Shown piece by piece: positions 26,349 to 34,720 of a stretch of 64,000 nucleotides of DNA; positions within the stretch are counted from its first letter, which is position 1; every line of letters starts with the position of its first letter. The position numbers and the translations under genes were made by a program. Source of the stretch: WUQU01 sp038849025 (GTDB lineage: Archaea; Thermoproteota; Bathyarchaeia; Bathyarchaeales; Bathycorpusculaceae). The notes beneath the pieces are model-generated. The model was not told the DNA's origin and searched no databases. It saw only the letters and a list, made by a program, of their open reading frames with translations. The stretch is from contig JAWCNE010000002.1 in assembly GCA_038849025.1 (NCBI GenBank), positions 1 through 64,000 on the forward strand. The letters are read 5' to 3'.

Positions 26349-27659
26349 TCAGGGTCTTTCCAGTAACATGGCCATTCCTTGACCGCCACCTATGCATAAA
26401 GTTACCAGTCCTCTTTTGAGGTTTCTTCTTTTCATTTCATGCGTTATGGTTACCACAAGCCGCGCTCCTGTGCAGCCGATGGGGTGGCCCAAGGATATGC
26501 CGCTTCCATGCGGGTTAGTTTTTTCCAAGTCAAGTTGAAGTTCCCTCTGGCAAGCTATAAATTGGGCTGCGAAAGCTTCGTTCAATTCTATTACATCTAT
26601 GTCTTTAATGGTTAACCCAGATTTATCCAATACTTTTTTTACCGCAGGCACAGGGCCGAGACCCATATAGGCAGGGTCAACGCCTCCTGAAGCATAATAG
26701 CTAATGTAAGCCATAGGTTTAAGGCCTAATTCTTCGGCTTTTCTTTCGCTCACAAGAACCACCGCAGCCGCAGCGTCATTAATCCCCGAGGCGTTTCCAG
26801 CGGTCACCGTTCCATCTTTTTTAAATGCTGGTAGTAACTGGGCCATTTTATCTAGGCTTGTGTCCATTGGCCTCTCGTCTGTATCAAACACACGCGGAGG
26901 TTCTCCCTTTTTTTGAGGGGGAACTTGTACAGGAACTATTTCCTCCTTGAATATTCCTTCGGCTATCGCCTTCCTTGCCCGCTGATGGCTTAGAAAGCCT
27001 ATCTCATCCTGCTCCCTTCTTGAAATATTGAGTTTCTGGGCTATGTTTTCAGCAGTCATTCCCATATGGTAACCGTAGAATATTTCCCATAATCCATCAT
27101 AAACCATAAGGTCAACAAGCTCTCCTTTGGCGTCGATGCTCATTCGGTATCCCCAACGGGCTTTAGGCAAAGCATAGGGAACTTGGCTCATGTTTTCCAT
27201 TCCTCCAGCAACCACCACCTCAGCCTCACCAAGCCGTATTGCTTGCGCACCTAACGCGATGGCCTTTAATCCGGAAGCACACACTTTGTTAACTGTAAAC
27301 GCCGGAGTCTCTTTAGGGATACCGGCGTATACTGTTGCTTGGCGTGCGGGGTTTTGCCCTTGCCCGCTTTGAAGCACGTTTCCCATTATCACTTCATCAA
27401 CCTGTACTTCTTGCAAAGAATCACCGTAATCATAATGTTTCTTCTCCAACTCTATCATTTCAGCATTCTCAAGGCAATTCGGACAGTATTGCAGTAATTT
27501 TTGACTTGAAACTGGCTTTAAACCCGCTCTTTTTAAAGCTTCTTTAATCACTATACTTCCAAGGTTTACAACAGGAATATCCTTTAAAGATCCTCCAAAA
27601 TTTCCTATAGCGGTTCTAACCCCGCTGACAATGGCGACCTTTTCATTTTTGGCTTGCAT
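26349..27659 (-). CDS. acetyl-CoA acetyltransferase (thiolase) with an unusual CPNC insertion
   Basis: The ATG at 27659 (GAGGGG 6 bases upstream) gives 436 residues; the longer frame overlaps the preceding gene and was rejected. Catalytic residues are all present: nucleophile Cys127 in NKVCASGLKAI, the NEAFAAQ and GHPIGCTGAR histidine motifs, and Cys in CIGGGQGMA. Between ALKRAGLKP and VDEVIMGNVLQSGQGQ, normally almost contiguous, there is an extra ~36 residues (~49-86) with CPNC at 59-62. The enzyme would cleave acetoacetyl-CoA to two acetyl-CoA at the end of the predicted pathway. It lies 43 bases downstream of acetoacetyl-CoA synthetase. Confidence 0.93.
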   Translation of the reverse strand: MQAKNEKVAIVSGVRTAIGNFGGSLKDIPVVNLGSIVIKEALKRAGLKPVSSQKLLQYCPNCLENAEMIELEKKHYDYGDSLQEVQVDEVIMGNVLQSGQGQNPARQATVYAGIPKETPAFTVNKVCASGLKAIALGAQAIRLGEAEVVVAGGMENMSQVPYALPKARWGYRMSIDAKGELVDLMVYDGLWEIFYGYHMGMTAENIAQKLNISRREQDEIGFLSHQRARKAIAEGIFKEEIVPVQVPPQKKGEPPRVFDTDERPMDTSLDKMAQLLPAFKKDGTVTAGNASGINDAAAAVVLVSERKAEELGLKPMAYISYYASGGVDPAYMGLGPVPAVKKVLDKSGLTIKDIDVIELNEAFAAQFIACQRELQLDLEKTNPHGSGISLGHPIGCTGARLVVTITHEMKRRNLKRGLVTLCIGGGQGMAMLLERP

Positions 27660-27702
27660 CTGATCCCCTCTTTTGGATTTAGTCCTTATAATGTTTAATG
27701 AA

Positions 27703-29685
27703 CTAAGCATCTTTTTGAAGTTCTGGAAGGATTTTCTCAAAGTAGTTTAATGATTCCGGGTTTATTAATGAGTCTCTATTGAGAACGGGCTTGCCGTTTA
27801 TGAGGTTTGAAACTGCAATTTCAACTTTTTTCATGGTGAAAGTGTAGGGAATATCTGGAGCTTCCATAATTATTGCAGGAACATGTCTTGGAGAAGCGTT
27901 TTCACGTAAAGCTTTTCTTATTTTGTTCTTCAACTCATCTGTTAGGCTGTAGCCTTTGTTGAGTTTAATGAACAGTATAATGCGTTGATCTCCCTTCCAG
28001 TTTTGCCCAACAGCTAAACTGTCAGCTATTTCAGGAAGCTTTTCCACAATATTATAGATTTCAGCTGTGCCTATACGAACTCCAGAAGGTTTCAAAACAG
28101 CGTCAGATCGCCCAAGGAACGTTATTCCGCCTGTGTCGCTATGGAATATTACGTAATCGCCGTGCCTCCAAACCCTCTTGTTTGTGTAGAATCTGAAATA
28201 GGCGTCAAGATATTTTTCGTTGTTGGGGTCATTCCAGAAGTAAAGTGGCATCGACGGCGCTGGAGCTTCGCATACAAGTTCGCCTTCTTTGTCCCATATA
28301 GGTTCGCCCTTTTCATCGTAAGCCTTTATCTTCATTCCTAAGCCTGGAGCTTGAAGCTCTCCAGCATATACGGGAAGCGTCGGGCTTCCAATTGCAAAGC
28401 ATCCGTTTATATCTGTGCCGCCTGAAATGGAGTTGAAATGCAAATCTTCCTTAATTTCTGTATACACCCATTCAAAGCCTTCAGCAGAAAGCGGCGAACC
28501 AGTTTGGGATATTTCCCGCAGAGATGATAAGTCATAATTTTTCCCAGGCTGGGCTTTGACACTCTTTAGATAGTAGATGTAGCTTGCACTGCAACCGAAT
28601 ATCGTCACTTTCTCGTCTTGGACAACTTTCCACATGGTTCCCCAATCTGGATAATTAGGGTTGCCATCATAAAGAACTATGGTTGCCCCAGCGGCTAAAG
28701 AACTCATAAGCCAGTCCCACATCATCCAGCTAGGCGATGTTATGTAAAGGATTCTGTCTTCACGTTTTAGGTCTGTATGTATTATAAGCTCTTTAAGATG
28801 ATTTATCAGTACTCCGCTACAGCTTTGAACCATACATTTTGGCTTGCCAGTTGTACCCGAAGAGAACATTATATATATCGGATGATCAGAGGGCACTTGT
28901 TCAAATTGTATTTCTCTTTTCTCAAAAGAAGAGAAATCCTCATAATAAACAGAATTTGGTATGGTGCTAATATTCGGCTTTTCTTGAGCGTATGGAAATA
29001 TGACAACTTTTTTAATTGACGGAATCTCTTTCACAATTTTTTCAACGCTGCCTAGTATGTTAAAGGCGCTTCCTTTATACCAATAGCCATCCACCGCGAA
29101 TAGAACCTTAGGTTCAATTTGTCCAAGACGATCTATCACAGCCCCAGCGCCAAGCTCCGTACCACATGAAGACCAAATCGCACCGACACTTGCTGCGGCA
29201 AGCATAGCAACGCTTGTTTCAATTATGTTTGGCATGTATGCACATACTCGATCTCCTGGAGAAACTCCTATTTCTCGAAGAGAATTAGCTAAACCTGCAA
29301 CAGCTTTGTATAATTCGGTATAAGTAATTTTTGTGGATCTTCCTATTTCATTTTTGAATATAAACGCGATGTGGTCGTCTCTGTATCTTAGGAGGTTTTC
29401 GGCGAAGTTTAACCTAGCGCCTATAAACCATCTTGCACCGGGAAACTTGCTTAAATCATCAACTACTTGGGTATAAATGCGTGAAGCTTTAATTCCCACA
29501 AACTTCCAAACAGCATCCCAAAAACTTGGCAGATTTTCGATGGACCACTTATACAACTGAGAATAAGAATCTCTTGCATAAGGATCTATGTTAAGTCCAT
29601 GTTTTTCGGTAACGAACTCTATGAACCGTGTTATATTTGCCTTTTTGAAATGTTCTTCTGAAGGTTGCCAAAGTAGTTTTCCCAT
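27703..29685 (-). CDS. acetoacetyl-CoA synthetase-like acyl-CoA ligase
   Basis: The ATG at 29685, with AGAGGAAGG just upstream, gives 660 residues. The N-terminus (KLLWQPSEEHFKKANITRFI, then the SFWDAVWKFVGI block) is characteristic of acetoacetate-CoA ligase rather than acetyl-CoA synthetase. Adenylation motifs: YIMFSSGTTGKPKCMVQS, the HGDYVIFHSDTGGITFLGR hinge region, and the catalytic lysine in FTMKKVEIAV. It converts acetoacetate plus ATP and CoA to acetoacetyl-CoA. In this cluster it would activate the free acetoacetate released by a BKACE triacetate-cleaving reaction, feeding the adjacent thiolase. Confidence 0.9.
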   Translation of the reverse strand: MGKLLWQPSEEHFKKANITRFIEFVTEKHGLNIDPYARDSYSQLYKWSIENLPSFWDAVWKFVGIKASRIYTQVVDDLSKFPGARWFIGARLNFAENLLRYRDDHIAFIFKNEIGRSTKITYTELYKAVAGLANSLREIGVSPGDRVCAYMPNIIETSVAMLAAASVGAIWSSCGTELGAGAVIDRLGQIEPKVLFAVDGYWYKGSAFNILGSVEKIVKEIPSIKKVVIFPYAQEKPNISTIPNSVYYEDFSSFEKREIQFEQVPSDHPIYIMFSSGTTGKPKCMVQSCSGVLINHLKELIIHTDLKREDRILYITSPSWMMWDWLMSSLAAGATIVLYDGNPNYPDWGTMWKVVQDEKVTIFGCSASYIYYLKSVKAQPGKNYDLSSLREISQTGSPLSAEGFEWVYTEIKEDLHFNSISGGTDINGCFAIGSPTLPVYAGELQAPGLGMKIKAYDEKGEPIWDKEGELVCEAPAPSMPLYFWNDPNNEKYLDAYFRFYTNKRVWRHGDYVIFHSDTGGITFLGRSDAVLKPSGVRIGTAEIYNIVEKLPEIADSLAVGQNWKGDQRIILFIKLNKGYSLTDELKNKIRKALRENASPRHVPAIIMEAPDIPYTFTMKKVEIAVSNLINGKPVLNRDSLINPESLNYFEKILPELQKDA

Positions 29686-29771
29686 AATCCTTCCTCTGGA
29701 CATCCTTTAAATTAAATCAGTAACTAATATGATTTCATAAAAATTTGGGGATTTAAACGGTTATTTGATGA

Positions 29772-30614
29772 TTAAGTCCACGTTGTGACCCCGCCATCCA
29801 CAAATAGCACTTGCCCTGTCACAAAGTTAGAGGCGTCGGATGAAAAGTAAACTATTGCGCCTATGAGGTCGTCTGGGTATGCCCATCTCCCCATTCTTAT
29901 GCGAGATAACATTGCCTTTGAAAGTTCTGGGTCTCTCATTATGTGAGCAGTAAGGGGGGTCGCCACCACCGTTGGAGCTACGCAATTAACTTGAATATTG
30001 AATGGAGCCCATTCACATGCCAACTGTTTGGTAAGCATGATTACTGCGCCTTTGCTTGTGCAATAAGCCACATAGTTTCTCGGCAAGCCGAAGGCTCCTC
30101 TGACGGATGAAATGTTAATTATTTTTCCCCTTCTCTGATTTATCATGACTTTGCCAACTTCTTGGCATGTTAGGAAAACCCCTGTAACGTTGATGTCCAT
30201 TATTTTCTTCCAGTCTTCGAAAGGGTAGTCCTCAGCCGGCTTAGGAATATTCATCCCGGCATAAGTCACTAGAATATCTATTCTACCGAAATTGTCAACA
30301 ACTTGTTTGACCATATTCTTGACAGCCTCTGGGTTAGTCACGTCACAGCTCACTGCCATAGCCTTCCTTCCAAGCTGCTCAATCTCCTTTTTAACTTTCT
30401 CAAGTTTCTCTATATCCCTCGCCACAACCACTACATTGGCGCCAAAATCTGCAAGTCCTAACGCTGTGGGTCTGCCTAACCCACCGCTTCCGCCAGTAAC
30501 GACAGCAACCTTACCACTTAAGTCGAAGAGTTTTCGATAACCCATCGAGCCGCTTTTTATTCGTTCCTCTAAAACACGCTCGTATTCTTCGGAGGAAGAA
30601 AAAGTTACACTCAT
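29772..30614 (-). CDS. short-chain dehydrogenase/reductase; candidate phloroglucinol reductase
   Basis: A 280-residue classical SDR with a ~28-residue N-terminal extension. Rossmann motif VVTGGSGGLG, NVVVVARD after beta-2, catalytic Ser in IINISSVRGAFG and YCTSK (the YxxxK motif). The ATG at 30614 has GGTGGG 7 bases upstream and lies 3 bases after the cupin stop; a TTG codon just before was rejected. Known phloroglucinol reductases are SDRs that reduce the keto tautomer of phloroglucinol to dihydrophloroglucinol; the family fits and the neighbours favour it, but SDR substrate cannot be read from sequence. Confidence 0.85.
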   Translation of the reverse strand: MSVTFSSSEEYERVLEERIKSGSMGYRKLFDLSGKVAVVTGGSGGLGRPTALGLADFGANVVVVARDIEKLEKVKKEIEQLGRKAMAVSCDVTNPEAVKNMVKQVVDNFGRIDILVTYAGMNIPKPAEDYPFEDWKKIMDINVTGVFLTCQEVGKVMINQRRGKIINISSVRGAFGLPRNYVAYCTSKGAVIMLTKQLACEWAPFNIQVNCVAPTVVATPLTAHIMRDPELSKAMLSRIRMGRWAYPDDLIGAIVYFSSDASNFVTGQVLFVDGGVTTWT

Positions 30615-30617
30615 CAA

Positions 30618-30968
30618 TTAACCCACCGTCTTAGGATAACTGCAAATAACCAGCATGGTTGCAGGCATTTTTGTCTTATTAATCAAGTAGCGTTTCTCGC
30701 CTGGAGCAATGTAAATAGAATCAAAAGGCTCCAAAACTATCTCCTTGCCATCTTCTGTTACAACCGTCATCTGCCCAGATATCATAAAGTATACTTTTTC
30801 GAAATTGCTTGAAGACATTTCAGCGCCCCCGCCTGGAAGGAAATGGGAGAGGCCTACCCAGAAGTTTTCTACACCAGTAGTTTCCTTGTGCTGAAGCCGC
30901 AAAGTGGTCACATTGAAGTGTCCCGGAGCATCATATGGTTTAGTTTCTTCCAATTTTACTTTTTTCAT
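30618..30968 (-). CDS. single-domain cupin protein
   Basis: A 116-residue cupin_2 barrel: SSSNFEKVYFMISGQMTVV and DSIYIAPGEKRYLIN follow the two cupin motif spacings. The usual metal histidines are largely replaced (FEKVYFMISG where HxH is normal), so metal binding is doubtful. AAGGTGG precedes the ATG at 30968. It sits between BKACE and SDR with tight spacing and is surely co-transcribed. A binding, isomerase or regulatory role for a ring or diketo intermediate is possible; function unknown. Confidence 0.82.
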   Translation of the reverse strand: MKKVKLEETKPYDAPGHFNVTTLRLQHKETTGVENFWVGLSHFLPGGGAEMSSSNFEKVYFMISGQMTVVTEDGKEIVLEPFDSIYIAPGEKRYLINKTKMPATMLVICSYPKTVG

Positions 30969-31016
30969 GCCACCACCTTTTGCGAATTTATCACTATTCT
31001 GCTTAAAACTTTTGCC

Positions 31017-31979
31017 TTAATATTTTTTAGGCTCTTTTGACAAGCCAAGCATCTCTCTTGCTTGAACAGGTGTAGCTATCGGACGGTCTAGCTCTTTAGC
31101 TATCCTAACAACCCTTTCAACAAGCTGTGCATTACTTTTGGCAAGTTCGCCTTTTCTATAGAAAATATTATCTTCAAGACCTATTCTCACATGAAGCCCC
31201 ATGGCAATCGCAATCGTTGAAAGCAACAGCTGATGCGGCCCAATACCTATGACGCTAACAACAGAGTTCGGCGGAACATGATACAGCATCGACATTAGGT
31301 TTTGCGGTGTCGGCAACACCGCACTTGGGGGACCCATAACGAATTGAATAAGGAGGGGAGGACGGATCAAATTTTTTTCCAACAAGTTGTAAACCAGCTG
31401 AAATTGCCCTTGATGATAAACTTCCAGTTCAGGTTTGATGTTCTTTTCTAACATTTTTTGAGCGAAAAGTTCAGTTTCCTTCCAAGAGAAAGTAGGCGGC
31501 CAAACGCTATCCATTAGAACATCATCAGGTCTTCCAGAAAGCGGAGGCTCCCTTTTCTTAAGGAAAGCTCTCCAAGCTAACGGCCCCATATTTAGGCTGG
31601 CTATTTCAGGGTCTGCTTCAAGAGACTTGATTCTTTCCTCTGTTGTTAATCCAAGCCCTCCTCCAGTAGTATTGTTAATTATAATGTCTGGACATAGCTC
31701 TCTGATTTTTTTGTTTACACGACGGTAATCCTCCGGGTTAACAGACGGGCTTGCATAACCCTTTTCCGGATCCCTTGCATGTATGTGAACTATACACGCG
31801 CCGGCTTTATAGGCTTCATAGGCTTGTTGAGCTTGTTCGTCAGGGGTTTCTGGCAGGTTAGGATTAACCTCTTTCCCATGAATGCCGCCAGTCAAAGCAA
31901 CGGATATGATTAATGGAGGGAATTCGCCTGCTCGAACCAATCTTAAATACTCGCGGGGATCATTATAGTTCCAAGCCAT
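31017..31979 (-). CDS. beta-keto acid cleavage enzyme (BKACE, DUF849); candidate triacetate acetoacetate-lyase
   Basis: A 320-residue TIM-barrel zinc enzyme. The Zn ligands are seen in ACIVHIHARDPEKG (HxH) and the EVYHQGQ histidine; SVALTGGIHGKEVNP, SLNMGP and IGLEDNIFY are family blocks. BKACEs react a beta-keto acid with acetyl-CoA to give a beta-ketoacyl-CoA plus acetoacetate. Triacetate acetoacetate-lyase of phloroglucinol catabolism belongs here, and the acetoacetyl-CoA synthetase and thiolase two genes downstream would consume its products. GGAAGGG precedes the ATG at 31979. Family call is firm; the substrate is inferred from context. Confidence 0.93.
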   Translation of the reverse strand: MAWNYNDPREYLRLVRAGEFPPLIISVALTGGIHGKEVNPNLPETPDEQAQQAYEAYKAGACIVHIHARDPEKGYASPSVNPEDYRRVNKKIRELCPDIIINNTTGGGLGLTTEERIKSLEADPEIASLNMGPLAWRAFLKKREPPLSGRPDDVLMDSVWPPTFSWKETELFAQKMLEKNIKPELEVYHQGQFQLVYNLLEKNLIRPPLLIQFVMGPPSAVLPTPQNLMSMLYHVPPNSVVSVIGIGPHQLLLSTIAIAMGLHVRIGLEDNIFYRKGELAKSNAQLVERVVRIAKELDRPIATPVQAREMLGLSKEPKKY

Positions 31980-32177
31980 ATTATTTCCCTTCCGGTAGAG
32001 GTGACTATTTTTACCCTAGATAAAGTTTTTCTTTTAAACAAATTAAACGTTGGATTTCAATTCTATTTCGCATTTTGCGCAATTATTTTGAAAATTTTAT
32101 GAGGCGAGGTACACGCAGCACCCACACTATCATAGGTTAAGGAGCAAGTCTCAAGTTAAACAAGGTTATACCATCAA

Positions 32178-33143
32178 CTACTGGGCTCTTGGCTTCAGTA
32201 GCCCTCTGCTTTTTAATTGCTCTATAAGCCACTGGTCTCTGCGTTTCACTAATGCTTCTATGGATTTGCCCGCGTAGTCGTAAAAGCCTTTTCCCGTCTT
32301 AATTCCCAATTCGCCGGATTCCACTTTACTTTGTAGAAGGCTTGGAGGTTTAAACTTCTCTCCAAGGGTTTTGTAGAGATAGGTATAAGCATAGAGGAAA
32401 GTATCCATACCGCCGAAATCCACTATTTCCAAAGGACCCAGTATTGGAAGTCGGAGACCAAGAGTCATTTTGACAGCTGTGTCTATATCCTCGGCTGTTG
32501 CTAAGCCTTCCTCCAACATTGAAATAGCTTCTATAACCAATGCAGCTTGAAGCCTTACGCCTAGAAAACCTGGCGAGTCTTTACATACCACTGGCACTTT
32601 GCCGAGCTTTATCGTTAGATCTCTGGTTATATTAATAGTTTCAGCTGATGTGTGTTCCCCTTTAACTATTTCCACCAACGGCATAAGCTGCGGAGGGTTC
32701 CACCAATGCATCCCAACAACTTTATCTTGCCTATTCGTTACAGAGGCTAGCTCAGTTATGCTAAAAGACGAAGTGTTTGAGGCAATAATTGTATGAGTCG
32801 GGCAGATTTCATCAAGTTCCTTCAAAATGTTTTTTTTCAAATCCATTTTCTCCACAACAGCTTCAATCACGAAGTCTGCATCCCTCGCAGCCTCTGAAAT
32901 ACTTTCTTTAAAATCTATGTTTGAAAGAGCGCCATCTAAATCATTTTTCGCGATTATTCCCTTTTCCATAAAAGTTTCCAAGCTAGACTTTATTTGGTCA
33001 TATGTCTCCTTGAAAAGTTCTTTACGTCTCCGAGTGATAGTTGTTTTATATCCTGCTAAAGCACATGTTTGAGCTATGCCATGCCCCATAATCCCCGCGC
33101 CTATTACCGCAATTTTCCGAATAATTAAATTCTTCATACCCAA
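32178..33143 (-). CDS. 3-hydroxyacyl dehydrogenase-family enzyme; candidate 3-hydroxy-5-oxohexanoate dehydrogenase
   Basis: A 321-residue two-domain NAD enzyme: IAVIGAGIMGHGIAQ Rossmann motif, ASNTSSFSITELA, and a C-terminal helical dimer domain. The catalytic His lies in GMHWWNPPQLMPLVEIVKG, where ordinary 3-hydroxybutyryl-CoA dehydrogenases have HFFNPP (as in the second copy at 61.5 kb). Trp there resembles subfamilies acting on free 3-hydroxy acids, so oxidation of 3-hydroxy-5-oxohexanoate is plausible. The TTG at 33143 has AGGTGA 6 bases upstream; an ATG two codons later is the alternative. It lies between the transhydroxylase genes and BKACE. Confidence 0.87.
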   Translation of the reverse strand: MGMKNLIIRKIAVIGAGIMGHGIAQTCALAGYKTTITRRRKELFKETYDQIKSSLETFMEKGIIAKNDLDGALSNIDFKESISEAARDADFVIEAVVEKMDLKKNILKELDEICPTHTIIASNTSSFSITELASVTNRQDKVVGMHWWNPPQLMPLVEIVKGEHTSAETINITRDLTIKLGKVPVVCKDSPGFLGVRLQAALVIEAISMLEEGLATAEDIDTAVKMTLGLRLPILGPLEIVDFGGMDTFLYAYTYLYKTLGEKFKPPSLLQSKVESGELGIKTGKGFYDYAGKSIEALVKRRDQWLIEQLKSRGLLKPRAQ

Positions 33144-33300
33144 GCTTTTTCACCTTTATCTAAATCAATTTTTGTCTAATCTGATCTTTTATAAGAGTTT
33201 CCACACAAACCATAATAATATCGAAAACAGCAATACCCAATGTATTATTATAACGAATATGGAACAAAGCCAGCTTGTATAGTTCAAGGAATTAACACCC

Positions 33301-33779
33301 TTGACCAATCAGTTAACAGCATTCAGAATTTTGGAGAAACATCATTATGATCCGCTGGCAACTCCAAGGGAATCGCCATATCTTCAACTTGAAGATGAAT
33401 ACCCTTTAGTCCTAACCACTTGGGCGCGACTTTTAGAGTACACCCCCACATGCAAGGGCGCAATACCTGAGTTACGCGCAAGGGTTCAGAATCTTTCGCC
33501 GAAATTCACCCAAGCACAGCTTCAAAGTATGGCGTCTTTAACGGAGAGGTAGTTATAATTGAGACAATAAATGTACGAATTAAAATTAAAATCAAGTGAA
33601 CTGAAGATATTCTCTCAGACGTGGTGTCTATTCCGCACGGATGGGCACAAGCTAATGTTAACCTACTAACCGATATAGGATTGCGAGATTCTATATCAGG
33701 ATATCCAGAGCTTAAAACATTAGGTTATCCGGAACTTAAAGCTGTACACTGCCAAATAAAAAATATTACCGATGCTTGA
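33301..33779 (+). pseudogene. decayed C-terminus of a second molybdopterin oxidoreductase
   Basis: In the 730-base gap 33144-33873. The first frame (33301-33552) contains EDEYPLVLTTWARLLEY and IPELRARVQ, matching the conserved MGD-binding block of DMSO-reductase-family alpha subunits. After a frameshift near 33540 the frame GEVVIIETINVRIKIKIK hits an in-frame TGA (33597-33599), then continues TEDILSDVVSIPHGWAQANV, the canonical IPHGW segment, and ISGYPELK near the C-terminus. GYPELK is duplicated. Frameshift, stop and duplication show a dead remnant, oriented opposite to the intact Mo enzyme beside it. Nothing is seen in 33144-33300. Confidence 0.8.
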
Positions 33780-33873
33780 ACCAAACAGTGGCATGCTTAA
33801 AAATTCAACATATTAGCTGAGACTTTGAATAGTTAACCGTGTGGACGATTAACAAAAAATAAAGGGGAATATT

Positions 33874-34719
33874 TTAGATTTTTTCAAGGAAAACGTAGTC
33901 GAGGTATATGCTTTTTTCCAGTTTAACATCTACGCTTTTCGCTTGATAGTTGGGGTATTCAAAGTTCAGCGAATATTCGCCGGGGTTTAGCCCGTCGAAT
34001 TCAAAGTTTCCGAACACGTTAGTAAGTGCAGTTTTAATTTCACCTGTTTCTTTATTGTGAAGGGTTACTTTCACTTTTTCGGCGCATTCATCCGTATCTT
34101 TGAACGCTACACTTCCTGCTATGAAATGTTTAGTGTATCTGTGCAGCCCAATGTAATATACTCTTGGTTTTGTGTTAAGTTCTGGTTTGAAGTGTTCAGC
34201 TCTTCCGGTTGCGACCAGTTTAAAGACTTCACTCTGAGGATTGTCTAGGTCTCCGAATATTAGGGCGCCTGTGGGGCAAGCTTGCACACATCTGGGTTCT
34301 TTCCACCCTTTGTCGAGCAGGTGGGCGCATAACGTGCATTTCTGTGGAATTCTTTTTTCTTCATTCCAGAAAATAACACTATAAGGACATGAGTCAACCA
34401 GGTTTTTTTGATTAACTGCCTTTTGCGGATCAATTATCACTATTCCGTCAGGTCTTTTATAGATGGCATTATCTTTAGCTGCTTTGATGCATGGAGCATC
34501 GTCACAGTGCATACAGGGCAACGGCATATAGGCTACACGCACATATGGATATTTACCCCTTTCTTTTGTCAAAATTTGCATCCAGAAATGTCCATGCCTT
34601 GGCTGAGACACAGAATAGGGAAGGTAATCATTGCCCCAATATTCGTCCTTGCAAGCCAAGAAGCAGTTATAGCATCCATTGCATTTTGTTATGTCTACAA
34701 CTAAAGCCCATTTAACCAT
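33874..34719 (-). CDS. transhydroxylase-type beta subunit: poly [4Fe-4S] ferredoxin with C-terminal beta-barrel
   Basis: The ATG at 34719 (GGAGGGG 5 bases upstream) gives 281 residues. The N-terminal ~190 residues have Cys sets for three [4Fe-4S] clusters (CNGCYNCFLAC, CMHCDDAPC, CPYS, CTLCAHLL, CVQACP). Residues ~205-281 form a Cna-B/transthyretin-like beta domain (GSVAFKDTDECAEKVKVTL, NVFGNFEFDGLNPGEYSL). Pelobacter acidigallici pyrogallol transhydroxylase beta is ~275 residues with the same Fe-S part plus a beta-barrel. It starts 1 base after the alpha stop. No Tat or other signal peptide is visible on either subunit, as expected for a cytoplasmic enzyme. Confidence 0.9.
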   Translation of the reverse strand: MVKWALVVDITKCNGCYNCFLACKDEYWGNDYLPYSVSQPRHGHFWMQILTKERGKYPYVRVAYMPLPCMHCDDAPCIKAAKDNAIYKRPDGIVIIDPQKAVNQKNLVDSCPYSVIFWNEEKRIPQKCTLCAHLLDKGWKEPRCVQACPTGALIFGDLDNPQSEVFKLVATGRAEHFKPELNTKPRVYYIGLHRYTKHFIAGSVAFKDTDECAEKVKVTLHNKETGEIKTALTNVFGNFEFDGLNPGEYSLNFEYPNYQAKSVDVKLEKSIYLDYVFLEKI

Positions 34720-34720
34720 T

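Noticed and set aside
33301..33552. Intact 83-residue gene
   Set aside because: Its sequence is a slice of a Mo oxidoreductase whose continuation lies in another frame with a stop codon, so it is called a pseudogene.
33597..33599. In-frame TGA as a selenocysteine codon
   Set aside because: It lies near the C-terminus, far from the Mo-ligand site, and the region also has a frameshift and a duplication.
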